Shown one piece after another: positions 44,925 through 53,492 of a DNA stretch of 64,000 nt. The DNA lies in NCBI RefSeq assembly GCF_017792025.1, contig NZ_CP046956.1, positions 3,658,001 to 3,722,000 on the forward strand, given 5' to 3'. The position numbers and the translations under genes were made by a program. Position 1 is the first letter of the stretch. The number at the start of each line of letters is the position of its first letter. The DNA comes from Sediminibacillus dalangtanensis (GTDB taxonomy: Bacteria > Bacillota > Bacilli > Bacillales > Amphibacillaceae). The notes below the pieces were generated by a model that was given only the letters and a program-made list of their open reading frames with translations, had not been told where the DNA came from and searched no databases.

Positions 44925-45671
44925 ATGCCAGACTTGAAAGATCACGTCATTCTGATTACAGGTGCCAATCGGGGCCAGGGAAAAGCTATTGCCCAACACC
45001 TTGCCGGACTGGGTGCCAGAGTGGGAATTGGTGCCCGCAACTATGCAGAGGCCGAAAAAGTCGCGGGATCAATCGGAGAGGACCATGCAATTCCTGTTCA
45101 GATAGATGTTACACAGGAGTCGGATTGGAAAGCGGCAGTCGATAAGATGGTCACTAAATTTAAAAGGATTGATGTGTTAGTAAATAATGCAGGCGTTCTC
45201 CAACGTAAACCTTTTATGGAAACAACGTTGGAGGACTATCAACAATTGATACATGTTAATCAACTTGGTGTGTTCATGGGAATGCAGGCAGTCATCCCAC
45301 AGATGGAAAAGCAGCAAAGCGGTTCAATTGTTAACAATGTATCGATATCTGCTTTTGCGCCGATTCGTAAATCTTCTGCATATGCCGCTACAAAAGCATC
45401 GGTGGTGGCAATGTCCAAGGCTGCAGCTATCGAATTAGGGCCAAAGGGTATACGGGTGAATATGGTTCATCCTGGTGGAATTGAAACAGATATGGTCAAG
45501 CAAGGCGCGGATGTTCCTGCTTATTACGACTCGGTTCCTCTTGGACGAATTGGTAAACCAGTTGAGGTCGCCCAAGCGGTCGCGTTTCTTGCTTCTAGTG
45601 AAAGCTCTTACTGCACGGGTACAGAAATGGTGGTCGATGGGGGGATGACGCTAGGAACTGCGGATGAGTGA
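44925..45671 (+). CDS. Short-chain dehydrogenase/reductase (FabG-like)
   Basis: NAD(P)-dependent oxidoreductase of 248 residues. Cofactor loop [13 protein letters not shown] (about residues 12-24), structural NNAGVLQ, catalytic Ser in NNVSISAF and YxxxK in SAYAATKAS, and C-terminal [14 protein letters not shown]. The ATG at 44925 lies eight bases after AAGGAG. The substrate is not predictable; 3-oxoacyl or steroid-type classical SDRs look alike at this level. Confidence 0.9.
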   Translation: MPDLKDHVILITGANRGQGKAIAQHLAGLGARVGIGARNYAEAEKVAGSIGEDHAIPVQIDVTQESDWKAAVDKMVTKFKRIDVLVNNAGVLQRKPFMETTLEDYQQLIHVNQLGVFMGMQAVIPQMEKQQSGSIVNNVSISAFAPIRKSSAYAATKASVVAMSKAAAIELGPKGIRVNMVHPGGIETDMVKQGADVPAYYDSVPLGRIGKPVEVAQAVAFLASSESSYCTGTEMVVDGGMTLGTADE

Positions 45672-46016
45672 ATAAAGCAGGGTTTCAAGACGCACACAAA
45701 TGCTTCGCCAGCGTCTGAATACCCTTCCATACCGGAATGGCATCGATTCGCAGCCATTGATTCACTTTTAGGATAAAATCAAATTAGAAATAATGGTGGA
45801 AACTGGAGAAAATGAAAGGATATGAATAGTAGACCGCTTTCAGGTTTTGTAAAGTTTAAACTGTACAAACAATTCAAATAAAATCATTAAATTTGGCGTT
45901 TGAGCATGCTCCCCCAAAAAAGATATAGTATGTACAGACGTTAAATGAGGAATAGTAATGCTACATTAAAAACGAAACAGGTAGCATTAGGCAAAATTAA
46001 AGGAGTGTTTGACAGT
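45672..46016. other. Intergenic region upstream of the betaine-binding protein
   Basis: About 345 bp with a weak hairpin AGACG..CGTCT near 45690-45717 that may end the SDR transcript. AT-rich promoter-like sequence follows (GATATAGTATG near 45922). An ATG at 45945 opens the binding-protein frame but has no lipoprotein start, so it is treated as leader. No further gene is seen. Confidence 0.4.
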
Positions 46017-46940
46017 ATGTTTCATTTTAAGTGGAAAAAAATAGGGGCTATCGCTGGTCTATCTTTGGCTCTTATCGCAGCTGGATGCGGACAACAGGAA
46101 GATAATAGCGGCGACGGAGACGATCAATCTGATAGTTCTGCAAATATCAGTGAAGAGGTAGAGCATACCATCACTGGGATTGAGCCAGGTGCCGGCATTG
46201 CACAAGCAACGGATAACGCTGTAGAGGAGTATGAAAACCTCGCTGGATGGGAACACGAAAAATCCTCCACAGCTGCCATGTTGACAGCTTTAGGAGATGC
46301 AATAGACAAGGAGGAACCAATCGTCGTTACTGGATGGTCTCCTCACTATATGTTTGCCAAATGGGACCTGAAGTACTTAGAGGATCCAAACGGAGTTTAT
46401 GGTGACGTAGAAAAGATCATCACTATAGCAAGACAAGGTTTAAAAGAAGATATGCCTGAGGCTTATACGATTTTGGACAACTTCCACTGGGAGCCGGAGG
46501 ACATGGAATCAGTTATGCTTGATGCCCAGGAAATGGAATTTGAAGAAGCTGCCCAAAAGTGGGTAGATGACAACCAAGACGTGGTGGATGAATGGACGGA
46601 AGGAGTCGAGCCCGTCGATGGAAAGTCGATAGAATTGGTTCTTACCCCTTGGGATACCGAGCGTTCTTCAGCCAATGTGGCGAAAATTGTATTAGAACAA
46701 CAAGGATACGATGTGACCCTTACACCGGTCGATCCATCTGTTGTATTTGAGGCAATTGCAGCAGGAGACGCAGATGCTTCCCTTGCCCCATGGATGCCGG
46801 CAACGCATGGTGCTTTCTACGAAAAGCATGAAGGGGAATTTGAAGATTTAGGAGAAAACCTATCAGGGGCCAAGATCGGCCTCGTTGTTCCATCATATAT
46901 GGACATCGATTCGATTGAAGACCTTGAACCTGCAGAGTAA
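46017..46940 (+). CDS. Glycine betaine/proline betaine ABC transporter substrate-binding lipoprotein (OpuAC-like)
   Basis: Membrane-anchored receptor of about 307 residues for quaternary-ammonium osmoprotectants. The signal peptide ends in LIAAGCGQ with lipidated Cys near residue 24, then comes a Ser/Asp/Gly-rich linker. The OpuAC fold follows, with WEHEKSSTAAMLTALGDAI and GWSPHYMFAKWDLKYL, which contributes Trp residues to the ligand cage. The ATG at 46017 has AAAGGAG upstream. No opuAA or opuAB gene adjoins it: the receptor is an orphan that must use a permease coded elsewhere. A terminator follows directly. Confidence 0.88.
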   Translation: MFHFKWKKIGAIAGLSLALIAAGCGQQEDNSGDGDDQSDSSANISEEVEHTITGIEPGAGIAQATDNAVEEYENLAGWEHEKSSTAAMLTALGDAIDKEEPIVVTGWSPHYMFAKWDLKYLEDPNGVYGDVEKIITIARQGLKEDMPEAYTILDNFHWEPEDMESVMLDAQEMEFEEAAQKWVDDNQDVVDEWTEGVEPVDGKSIELVLTPWDTERSSANVAKIVLEQQGYDVTLTPVDPSVVFEAIAAGDADASLAPWMPATHGAFYEKHEGEFEDLGENLSGAKIGLVVPSYMDIDSIEDLEPAE

Positions 46941-46947
46941 GATGGAA

Positions 46948-46984
46948 CAAATACTTCCCTTTCGTTAGGGAAGTATTTGTTTTC
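46948..46984 (+). terminator. Terminator of the betaine-binding protein gene
   Basis: CAAATACTTCCC and GGGAAGTATTTG form a perfect 12-bp stem followed by TTTTC. Confidence 0.92.
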
Positions 46985-47069
46985 TTGTTTCTGCCATTTT
47001 GCTTCCTCCAGCAAATTATAAATGACTTACAATATTAAGCACGTTCGTTAAGGAATTTATAAATACTTT

Positions 47070-47113
47070 TTCAAAAAGTGAGTATCAGGTTGTATTAATG
47101 TACGGGCCGTACA
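47070..47113 (+). promoter_or_regulatory. Promoter with a perfect 7-1-7 palindrome before an unknown gene
   Basis: TTCAAA (47070-47075), 17 bp, TATTAA (47093-47098) form a plausible sigma-A promoter. TGTACGGGCCGTACA (47099-47113), a perfect 7-1-7 inverted repeat, covers the start point. A repressor binding there would block transcription. I do not recognise the site. Confidence 0.6.
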
Positions 47114-47138
47114 CTAAATTACTAGGAGGAGATTCACA

Positions 47139-47456
47139 ATGGCAGTAAGACCTTGTCCAGTATTAGGAGTTCATCGAATGTTGCCTGCAGCTATACCTGC
47201 TAAAGTGGTAATGGGAGTGGAATTGACATTCCAAACAAATATGGATTTTCTCAGCATTCGCAATGTAGTGGGTGCGGATTGCTCAGGACATCCTGCATGG
47301 CATCCACTTACAGCTATTGGCTACTATGCATCAGGGGTGAAAATTCTAGGGGGAATGGGAGGATCTACCGGAGGTGTTAAAGGTCAAGTTAATGAAGGTA
47401 GTATAAGATATACTAGCGCGTCCTCTTTGGAGGGTTACAATTTTCAAAACTACTAA
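47139..47456 (+). CDS. Unrecognised 105-residue protein
   Basis: The reading frame has a strong ribosome site (AGGAGGAG, eight bases before the ATG), its own promoter and a following stem CTCCCTC/GAGGGAG, so it is very likely real. The product begins MAVRPCPVLGVHRMLPAAIP and has no signal peptide or clear membrane helix. It has two Cys (near 6 and 48), a histidine-rich DCSGHPAWHPL segment, then a glycine-rich KILGGMGGSTGGVKG run and an aromatic tail. It is low in acidic residues. I cannot place it in any family; enzyme, toxin, bacteriocin-like or surface protein are all open. Confidence 0.7.
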   Translation: MAVRPCPVLGVHRMLPAAIPAKVVMGVELTFQTNMDFLSIRNVVGADCSGHPAWHPLTAIGYYASGVKILGGMGGSTGGVKGQVNEGSIRYTSASSLEGYNFQNY

Positions 47457-47505
47457 CAACAACCACTCCCTCCTTCTTGAGGGAGCAATCAGCTTTTCTA
47501 ATGTA

Positions 47506-48048
47506 TTAGTCGATATACTCCACATCTTCTGAAGGAAGGTTTTTCAGATCCTTGAAGTCTTCATTCATTTCTGAAAAGTGAATCCAGAATGCCACTTCTT
47601 TATTGTAATCATCAGCTAATTCAACTGTTTGTTTAATCAACTTGGCATTGTTCCCTTCCACTTTTACATTCTTGACATTAGGATTATCACTTTGTACTAC
47701 CGTCAAGACTGGAGAGTTTACATCCGGGTCTCCCAACGAAACGGTCTCAATAGACTTCTCTTCCATTATCCACTCCAAAGATCCAGCATTCGTTTTTAAA
47801 ACGGCAACACTAAGACCGGTCTGTCTTATGTACGAAAACACATAAACAAAATCATCTTTTATCTCATAGTCTATAATATTTTCCGCCAAATAATCGTGAT
47901 CCTCCATCATGGTTTGTATGTCCTCTTCCAACTCAGATTGATTATTAGGACTTTGGTTTTCAGAATGATTGGCACTTTCTTCGGGGGGATTATTAGAACA
48001 ACCAAACAAAACAAGTAAGATACTAAAAGTAAATAAGTATTTTTTCAC
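47506..48048 (-). CDS. Lipoprotein of unknown function
   Basis: A 180-residue secreted protein with a short signal peptide and the lipobox LVLFGCSN (Cys near residue 17). An Asn/Ser/Glu-rich linker (about residues 18-42) follows, then an acidic alpha/beta domain without recognisable motif. It starts at ATG 48048 with a GGAGG-type ribosome site. It is convergent with the unrecognised 105-residue gene. Only the lipoprotein nature is supported. Confidence 0.75.
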   Translation of the reverse strand: MKKYLFTFSILLVLFGCSNNPPEESANHSENQSPNNQSELEEDIQTMMEDHDYLAENIIDYEIKDDFVYVFSYIRQTGLSVAVLKTNAGSLEWIMEEKSIETVSLGDPDVNSPVLTVVQSDNPNVKNVKVEGNNAKLIKQTVELADDYNKEVAFWIHFSEMNEDFKDLKNLPSEDVEYID

Positions 48049-48172
48049 CGGAAATCCTCCTTTTTTAATAAAATTCTGCTGTCTTCACATTCTATTTTAT
48101 CACCTCTTATATCCACACTTTAACATAATAAATGCATTTCTTAACTAAGGGAAAGCACCTATTTTTTCCACA

Positions 48173-48205
48173 AAAACAGCAGGAGTTAACCCCCTGCTGT
48201 CTTTT
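48173..48205 (-). terminator. Terminator of the MhqO-type gene
   Basis: On the minus strand ACAGCAGGGG pairs with CTCCTGCTGT around TTAA and runs into TTTTTG. It overlaps the stop codon region. Confidence 0.8.
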
Positions 48206-49175
48206 ACCGATTCCGAGTCGTATCCAATGGTTCCAGTTTTGCTTCGATTTCTGCCCGCTTGTTTTCCAAAAACGGCGGCAATGCGACCGTTTCACCAAGA
48301 TGTTCGATATCCTCATCCGTTGCGAAACCAGGACCGTCAGTAGCCAATTCGAATAAAACCCCATTCGGCTCCCGGAAATAGAGCGACTTGAAGTAGTAAC
48401 GATCAACCAGTCCGGAGTTAGGGAATCTTGCTTGTTTGATTTTTTCTGCCCATTGGGCAAGTTCTTGCTCATCCTCGACGCGAAAAGCGACATGATGTAC
48501 ACTGCCTCGTCCTGGGCGTTCTTTAGGCAGCCCTTCCCGTTCCTCGACGTGTATCTCCGCCCCTGTGCCGCCTTCTCCGGTAGCAAACACTTGAATATCA
48601 CCGCCCCCTGGCGAGTCATAACTGCCCACCTTACGGAATCCAAGGATGTTTGTCAGCACTTGAACGGTACGTTCCGCCTGCGGAACTGTCAGCTTGGAAG
48701 GTCCAAGGCCAATAATGCCCTGCTCCTGCGGTACCGGACTTTGCTCCCAGGGAGTTCCCCCGGCTACACCTTGATTGGTCTCATCCGACACAAGTGCAAG
48801 CCGCTGATCTTCCGGGTCGCGGAAATACAATACATTTCTTCCGAATTGCTCGATAATCCCCTCATGTACAACCTCGTATTCGTTGAAGCGGTCTTCCCAA
48901 TAAGCTAAAGCCTCGTCATCTTTCACCCGCAAAGAAGTAAGCGAAATACTGTTATTCCCAGGATACGTATGCCCTGCCCGCGGAATTTCAAAAAAGGTAA
49001 GGTCCGTACCCGGATTGCCCGCTTCATCTGCATAGAACAGGTGGTACATACTGGTGTCATCCTGGTTGACTGACTTTTTGACCAGCCTCATTCCCAAAAC
49101 CTTTGTATAAAACTCATAATTGTTTTTCGCATTTGCCGTTATCGCTGAAACATGATGGAGTCCTTTTAGTTCCAT
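48204..49175 (-). CDS. Ring-cleaving dioxygenase, vicinal-oxygen-chelate fold (MhqO/MhqA-like)
   Basis: Metal-dependent extradiol dioxygenase-like protein of 323 residues, two glyoxalase modules. Metal ligands come from LHHVSAITAN (N-terminal His), VHHVAFRVED (second module, near residue 226) and the Glu of GVLFELATDGPGF. In B. subtilis such proteins detoxify hydroquinones and catechols under MhqR. An MhqR-like palindrome lies 31 bp before the start. The ATG at 49175 is favoured over that at 49181 by spacing to AGAGGG. Single-gene unit. Confidence 0.9.
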   Translation of the reverse strand: MELKGLHHVSAITANAKNNYEFYTKVLGMRLVKKSVNQDDTSMYHLFYADEAGNPGTDLTFFEIPRAGHTYPGNNSISLTSLRVKDDEALAYWEDRFNEYEVVHEGIIEQFGRNVLYFRDPEDQRLALVSDETNQGVAGGTPWEQSPVPQEQGIIGLGPSKLTVPQAERTVQVLTNILGFRKVGSYDSPGGGDIQVFATGEGGTGAEIHVEEREGLPKERPGRGSVHHVAFRVEDEQELAQWAEKIKQARFPNSGLVDRYYFKSLYFREPNGVLFELATDGPGFATDEDIEHLGETVALPPFLENKRAEIEAKLEPLDTTRNR

Positions 49176-49205
49176 ATGCATCCCTCTTCTAATTTAATTT
49201 TAAAA

Positions 49206-49223
49206 TATCTCGATTTCAAGATA
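49206..49223. promoter_or_regulatory. MhqR-like operator
   Basis: TATCTCGATTTCAAGATA matches the B. subtilis MhqR box (TATCTCGAATTCGAGATA as I recall it) at 16 of 18 positions and is nearly palindromic. It lies upstream of the dioxygenase gene on the minus strand. Confidence 0.75.
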
Positions 49224-49267
49224 AATGATAGAGGATGGAAGGTTCTTTGTCAAACAATGGATAGATG

Positions 49268-50059
49268 CTAACGAAGCAAGGATTCCGTCCCGTCGATATA
49301 CAGCTCCGTTCCGGAAATATGGGAGGACTCATCAGAGGCAAGAAATCGGATTAAGTCAGCTACCTGTTCGGGTTTCCCTCCACCATGCTCCAACGGCTGG
49401 TTGCCTTCCGGGTATTCTATCGGGATTTTGACCTTTTTCAAATTTCCCTGGTCCTTATGGGTATTTTCACCGATATTAGTCTCGATTGCTCCCGGGCAAA
49501 TGACATTGACCCGTATGCGATATTCCGCCAATTCCAATGCTGCCATTTTTCCGAATGCCATTTGACCTGCTTTGGATGAACTGTAAGCAGACATACCGAT
49601 ACCGGAAAATGTACGGTTTCCATTGATGGAACTCGTGATGACGATACTTCCGCCCTTATTTTTCATTGCCGGGATTGCATACTTGACGGTTAAGAAGGTG
49701 CTTTTTAGATTATTGGTCAACGTTTGGTCCCACTCTTCAACAGGCAAATCCTCAATCGGAGCCAAATGTCCATTGACGCCGGCATTGGCAAAAACAAAAT
49801 CCAACTGTCCCCACGTGTCGAGCACCTTTTTGACACTTTGTTCTACCTGGATTGGTTCAGATACATCCGCTTCGATGATGATGGCTTCTCCACCGGCATC
49901 ACCGATCGCCTGCTTAACTTCAGCAGCGTTTTCTTCCTTGATATCGACCAGTCCCACCTTGGCACCTGCTTGTGCCAGCCGCAATGCAGAAGCACGGCCG
50001 ATTCCCGAACCTGCACCTGTCACAATGGCTGTTTTGCCTTGCAAGCTTTTGTTTTCCAT
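49268..50059 (-). CDS. Short-chain dehydrogenase/reductase
   Basis: Classical SDR of 263 residues: TGAGSGIGRASALRLA (about residues 14-29), the ANAG motif FANAGVNG, Ser in VITSSINGN, YxxxK in SAYSSSKAG and the C-terminal HISGTELYIDGTESLL. It begins at ATG 50059. It lies upstream of the dioxygenase on the same strand but about 90 bp away behind the MhqR-like box, so it is probably a separate unit. The residues between the active site and the C-terminus contain an unusual long insert IGENTHKDQGNLKKVKIPIE. Substrate unknown. Confidence 0.9.
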   Translation of the reverse strand: MENKSLQGKTAIVTGAGSGIGRASALRLAQAGAKVGLVDIKEENAAEVKQAIGDAGGEAIIIEADVSEPIQVEQSVKKVLDTWGQLDFVFANAGVNGHLAPIEDLPVEEWDQTLTNNLKSTFLTVKYAIPAMKNKGGSIVITSSINGNRTFSGIGMSAYSSSKAGQMAFGKMAALELAEYRIRVNVICPGAIETNIGENTHKDQGNLKKVKIPIEYPEGNQPLEHGGGKPEQVADLIRFLASDESSHISGTELYIDGTESLLR

Positions 50060-50226
50060 TAAATAGCCTCCTTCTTCAGTTGTGACTAGTTACTTCCTAT
50101 ATATCCTTCCCCCAGCAACTTAAACACCGCCCGCTCCTCGTTTTAATCAACTGCCTGGTTTGAAGAAAGGCAAAAAAGGGGAAGGTCACACCAAAACAAA
50201 TTTACAAACAATGGGAGCGAGTTGCC

Positions 50227-52017
50227 ATGAATTATTCCAATCTGTGGTTTACATTATTATCGTGCCTCTTTTTTATGGGACTGGTAGCCTGGATTGCTTA
50301 CCGGCAAACCAAAAATCAAGTAAACGATTCAGCTGGATACTTCCTTGCCGGGCGCGGGCTTTCCGGTGGATTTATAGCCGGCTCCTTGCTGCTGACCAAT
50401 CTTTCCGCTGAACAGCTGGTAGGTTTGAACGGACAAGCCTATCGCGCCAATCTGTCCAATATGGCTTGGGAGGTCACCGCACCGATCGCAGTGGTCATTA
50501 TGGCACTTTATTTACTGCCAAAATACTTAGGGGGATCCGTAACGACGCTCCCAGAATTTTTAAGCCGGCGTTTCGATAAGACGGTTCGACTATATATTGT
50601 TGTCTTATTTATGTTCGGCTATGTATTTGTGACAATTCCTTCGATGCTGTATTCTGGTGCTTTGGCAGTACTGCGCTTGTTTAATGTACCAGACTTACTG
50701 GGCGTTTCTTATGTACAATCTGTTTGGCTGGTCGTATGGATAGTCGGCCTGATCGGAGCGGCATATGCCATTTTCGGAGGGTTGAAAGCCGTTGCGGTTT
50801 CAGACACCTTGAACGGCATTGGCTTGTTGATTGTCGGTATCCTGGTCCCGGTGCTTGGTTTTTTCGCCTTGGGAGATGGGAATATGCTTAGCGGCATGAA
50901 GGAAATCACGGTAAATAACGCGGATAAATTAAACGCAATCGGTGGTCCGGACGACTCGGTTCCCTTTGGAAGTATTTTTACCGGTTTAATTATCGCCAAT
51001 CTGTTTTACTGGGCATCCAATCAGTATGTCATCCAGCGGACTTTGGGAGCCAAAAGCTTGAAAGAGGGACAAAAAGGGGTACTGTATTCAGGCTTCTACA
51101 AGCTGCTGGTGCCATTGTTCATGATGATACCGGGTATCATCGCTTTTCATCTGTATGGTGAAAACTTGCGCAACGTCGACTTGGCTTATCCGACGCTGAT
51201 CTCGAATGTACTTCCTACTTATTTATCGGGTTTTTTCCTTGCTGTTCTGTTAGGAGCCGTTCTTAGTTCTTATAATTCTTTGTTGAACAGTGCTGCGACC
51301 ATGTTCGCATTTGATATTTACAAACCGCGGGCCAAAAAGAACGTCAGTGATGAAAAGCTGATCAAAATCAGTAAACTATTTGGAACGATCATTGCCTTTA
51401 TTACGTTTTTCATTTCTCCCCTGCTCATGTATGCACCAAATGGACTGTGGGATTTGATCCGGCAGTTTACAGGGTTTTTCAACATTCCAATCGTGACGAT
51501 CCTGTTGGCAGCGGTTCTGTCTAAATACACCCCAGCCATCGCACCGAAGGTTGTAATTGTTTTTCATGTCATTGCCTATTATTTGATGATCTGGGGAACC
51601 GATCACTTATTTGGTTTCTCACTGGACATTAACTATATTCACGTTTATGGCATCTTGTTCGTCATCGAGGTCGGCATCATCCTGGCTTTTCGTTTTACCA
51701 AGCCACGGAAAGAAGCTTATGTTTTCAAAAAGGATCCCAAAGTCAGCCTCGTACCATGGAAACATGCTTTACCCGTCACCATTTTACTGCTTGCCCTGAT
51801 GTGTGCCGTATATGTCGTGTTTTCACCTATTGGGCTCGCTTACCCAGATGCCGTCGTATCAGGGAGCTTTTGGTACACAATCGGAGCCTTGGCAGTTTTG
51901 ACGGCTGCTCTTTATTTCCTCGCACTTAAAAATTGGACGAAAAAATACGCCAACTATTTGGATAAAGAGGAGGAGCAAAAGCAGGCATTTTCCACATTCC
52001 AGCAGGTTAACCAATAA
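50227..52017 (+). CDS. Sodium:solute symporter (SSS family, YidK/SGLT-like)
   Basis: Sodium-coupled importer of 596 residues with about 14 membrane segments. Its length and sequence (SAGYFLAGRGLSGGFIAGSL near residue 37, NLSAEQLVGLNGQAYR near 58, ASNQYVIQRTLGAKSLKEG near 261) place it in the sugar/inositol (SGLT, YidK) branch rather than the proline branch. It ends in a charged cytosolic tail. The ATG has GGGAGCGAG upstream. It stands alone, so the solute cannot be inferred from neighbours; gal genes are too far away to argue for galactose. Confidence 0.88.
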   Translation: MNYSNLWFTLLSCLFFMGLVAWIAYRQTKNQVNDSAGYFLAGRGLSGGFIAGSLLLTNLSAEQLVGLNGQAYRANLSNMAWEVTAPIAVVIMALYLLPKYLGGSVTTLPEFLSRRFDKTVRLYIVVLFMFGYVFVTIPSMLYSGALAVLRLFNVPDLLGVSYVQSVWLVVWIVGLIGAAYAIFGGLKAVAVSDTLNGIGLLIVGILVPVLGFFALGDGNMLSGMKEITVNNADKLNAIGGPDDSVPFGSIFTGLIIANLFYWASNQYVIQRTLGAKSLKEGQKGVLYSGFYKLLVPLFMMIPGIIAFHLYGENLRNVDLAYPTLISNVLPTYLSGFFLAVLLGAVLSSYNSLLNSAATMFAFDIYKPRAKKNVSDEKLIKISKLFGTIIAFITFFISPLLMYAPNGLWDLIRQFTGFFNIPIVTILLAAVLSKYTPAIAPKVVIVFHVIAYYLMIWGTDHLFGFSLDINYIHVYGILFVIEVGIILAFRFTKPRKEAYVFKKDPKVSLVPWKHALPVTILLLALMCAVYVVFSPIGLAYPDAVVSGSFWYTIGALAVLTAALYFLALKNWTKKYANYLDKEEEQKQAFSTFQQVNQ

Positions 52018-52059
52018 AAAGAATATTTAATGGAACCGGAAAAACTTCATGACCAAAAT

Positions 52060-52292
52060 AAAGTGGCCGGGACAAAAGCACGGCACCAAAGCAAAAACCG
52101 AGCGAATTTGACATATCAATCAAATTCGTTCGGTTTTTAATGTTTGTGTTCCTTAAATAGACTTCTTTATTATCCTGTTGTTTGATGCGTGCTCGTAGTA
52201 GTTTGCAGTAGCATAGGAAGCACGCAACAGGATAAAAAAGAGAGCATACAAAGTGCTCGGCAGCCATGCTTTTGTTCCGGCCTCTTTTTCCA
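52060..52292. repeat. MITE-like family A element, most complete copy
   Basis: Terminal inverted repeats GGCCGGGACAAAAGCACGGC (52065) and GCCATGCTTTTGTTCCGGCC (52263) bound about 220 bp. Inside lie the terminator-like hairpin AAAACCGAGCGAATTTGA / TCAAATTCGTTCGGTTTT, and a second palindrome TTATCCTGTTG...CAACAGGATAA that encloses GCGTGCT/AGCACGC. No reading frame with a transposase motif is present. It lies between convergent genes and can end both transcripts. Confidence 0.82.
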
Positions 52293-52301
52293 AAAGAGGA
52301 G

Positions 52302-52769
52302 TCAGTCAACGATCGGCCGCTGCTTACCGCTGGTATAATCATCAATAATCGGAACATGGCTTTCGAATAATTGGTCAGGCAGTTCATCAAGCGGAAAAAA
52401 CCTGGCATCTAACGACTCTTCATTTTCCCGAATTAACTCGCCGCTGTATTCTCTGCAAATGAACCAAATCTGCACCATTGCGACCTGGTCGCCGTTGCCG
52501 AGCGTCTTTTCTTTCGTTTGTCCTGAATAGATGCTGAACAATTCCAATTCACCAAGACACAGGCCAGTTTCTTCAAAAGCTTCTCTTCTTGCCGTATCAG
52601 AAACCGTTTCCCCCATCTCCATATAGCCGCCAGGTAGCCCCCACGTGTCATTGTCGGAGCGTAAATGCAACAGTAGGCGGTCCTGTTCATCTAATACGAA
52701 AACCCCTGCCACCACCATGATCACTTTTTCATGACCGACCATCGAACGCAAATAAGTTATGTAGTCCAT
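52302..52769 (-). CDS. NUDIX hydrolase
   Basis: Pyrophosphohydrolase of 155 residues acting on nucleoside diphosphates linked to another moiety. The Nudix box (GxxxxxE-x7-REUxEExGU) spans about residues 48-70: GYMEMGETVSDTARREAFEE then TGL. The ATG at 52769 follows AAGGAGG; the upstream frame lacks a site. It has the DTWGLPGGYMEMGE form common to broad-specificity members such as ADP-ribose or NTP pyrophosphatases. Confidence 0.9.
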   Translation of the reverse strand: MDYITYLRSMVGHEKVIMVVAGVFVLDEQDRLLLHLRSDNDTWGLPGGYMEMGETVSDTARREAFEETGLCLGELELFSIYSGQTKEKTLGNGDQVAMVQIWFICREYSGELIRENEESLDARFFPLDELPDQLFESHVPIIDDYTSGKQRPIVD

Positions 52770-52792
52770 GTTACTCCTCCTTTTCCACGTGC

Positions 52793-52828
52793 AAAAAGGC
52801 AAGCTCTTCTTGGAAGAACCTGCCTTTA
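52793..52828 (-). terminator. Terminator of the ferredoxin gene
   Basis: On the minus strand AAAGGCAGGTTCTT pairs with AAGAGCTTGCCTTT and ends in TTTTT, 11 bp after the stop codon. Confidence 0.8.
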
Positions 52829-52838
52829 GGTGTGTATG

Positions 52839-53078
52839 TTATCGGTTGGCAAAAAACGCTTCCGCTCTCTCGAGATCGACTTCCTGTTCCGGTGTCAGAT
52901 CATACTCTTCTTCGATTGCATTCACCGGGCATACCGCTTTACAGGCGCCGCAATCGATGCAAATATCCGGGTCGATAAAAAATTGATCCGGGCCTTCTTC
53001 TATACAATCAACCGGGCAGACAGTAAGACATTCTGCCGCCTTTTCGTCTTTACAAGGACTTGTGATAACAAAAGCCAT
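52839..53078 (-). CDS. 7Fe-type ferredoxin (3Fe-4S plus 4Fe-4S)
   Basis: Small acidic electron carrier of 79 residues. Cysteines at 9, 17, 21, 25, 40, 43, 46 and 50 reproduce, with an offset of one, the Azotobacter 7Fe pattern: Cys9, 17 and 50 for a 3Fe-4S cluster, and 21, 40, 43 and 46 for a 4Fe-4S cluster. The second cysteine of the first CxxC is missing, which is why the first cluster should hold three irons. This differs from the single-cluster Fer of B. subtilis. Its redox partner is unknown; monocistronic. Confidence 0.9.
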   Translation of the reverse strand: MAFVITSPCKDEKAAECLTVCPVDCIEEGPDQFFIDPDICIDCGACKAVCPVNAIEEEYDLTPEQEVDLERAEAFFANR

Positions 53079-53199
53079 CGCGATTCCTCCTTAATTAAGC
53101 AGAGAATAGATACATACTTCAATTATTATTTAATAACACTTGACCCATGGTTTGCAAGGATATGGATTGCTTTCCCTGTCATTAATCATGTGGAAATCA

Positions 53200-53475
53200 G
53201 AACACGATAACATAGCGAAGGCAAGATACGGAGACTCCTACGGGAACAGCACGAGCTGAAAATCCCGTAAGAAAGCGTCTTGTGCTTTCTGAGGAAGTTG
53301 AAGCCGTGCCCGTGGAAAGCGTAGTATCTTGCCGTAGCGATACAAAGCACCCATCAAACAACAGGATAAAAGGATCTAAGGAACTTACAAAACCAAAAAA
53401 CAGGGCGAATGCTATTAGCTTTTAGCATTCACCCGGTTTTGCTTTGGTGGCCTTGCTTTTGTCCTGCCACCGAGA
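53200..53475. repeat. Composite repeat: complete family B element followed by family A end
   Basis: A full family B element at 53220-53333 is bounded by the perfect arms GGCAAGATAC and GTATCTTGCC. It contains GGAGACTCCTACGGGAACAGC, CGAGCTGAAAATCCC, an inner AGAAAGC/GCTTTCT hairpin and GAAGCCGTGCCCGTGGAAAG. It is followed by CATCAAACAACAGGATAA, the reverse complement of part of the 52060 element. A hairpin GGGCGAATGCT/AGCATTCACCC and the terminus TGGCCTTGCTTTTGTCCTGC come next. It separates the ferredoxin and hmp genes and may end the hmp transcript. Confidence 0.82.
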
Positions 53476-53492
53476 CTATGCATTTACTTTTG

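Noticed and set aside
48107..48643. A 178-codon frame opposite in phase to the MhqO-type gene
   Set aside because: Same strand, wrong frame; the codon pattern and motifs belong to the dioxygenase frame.
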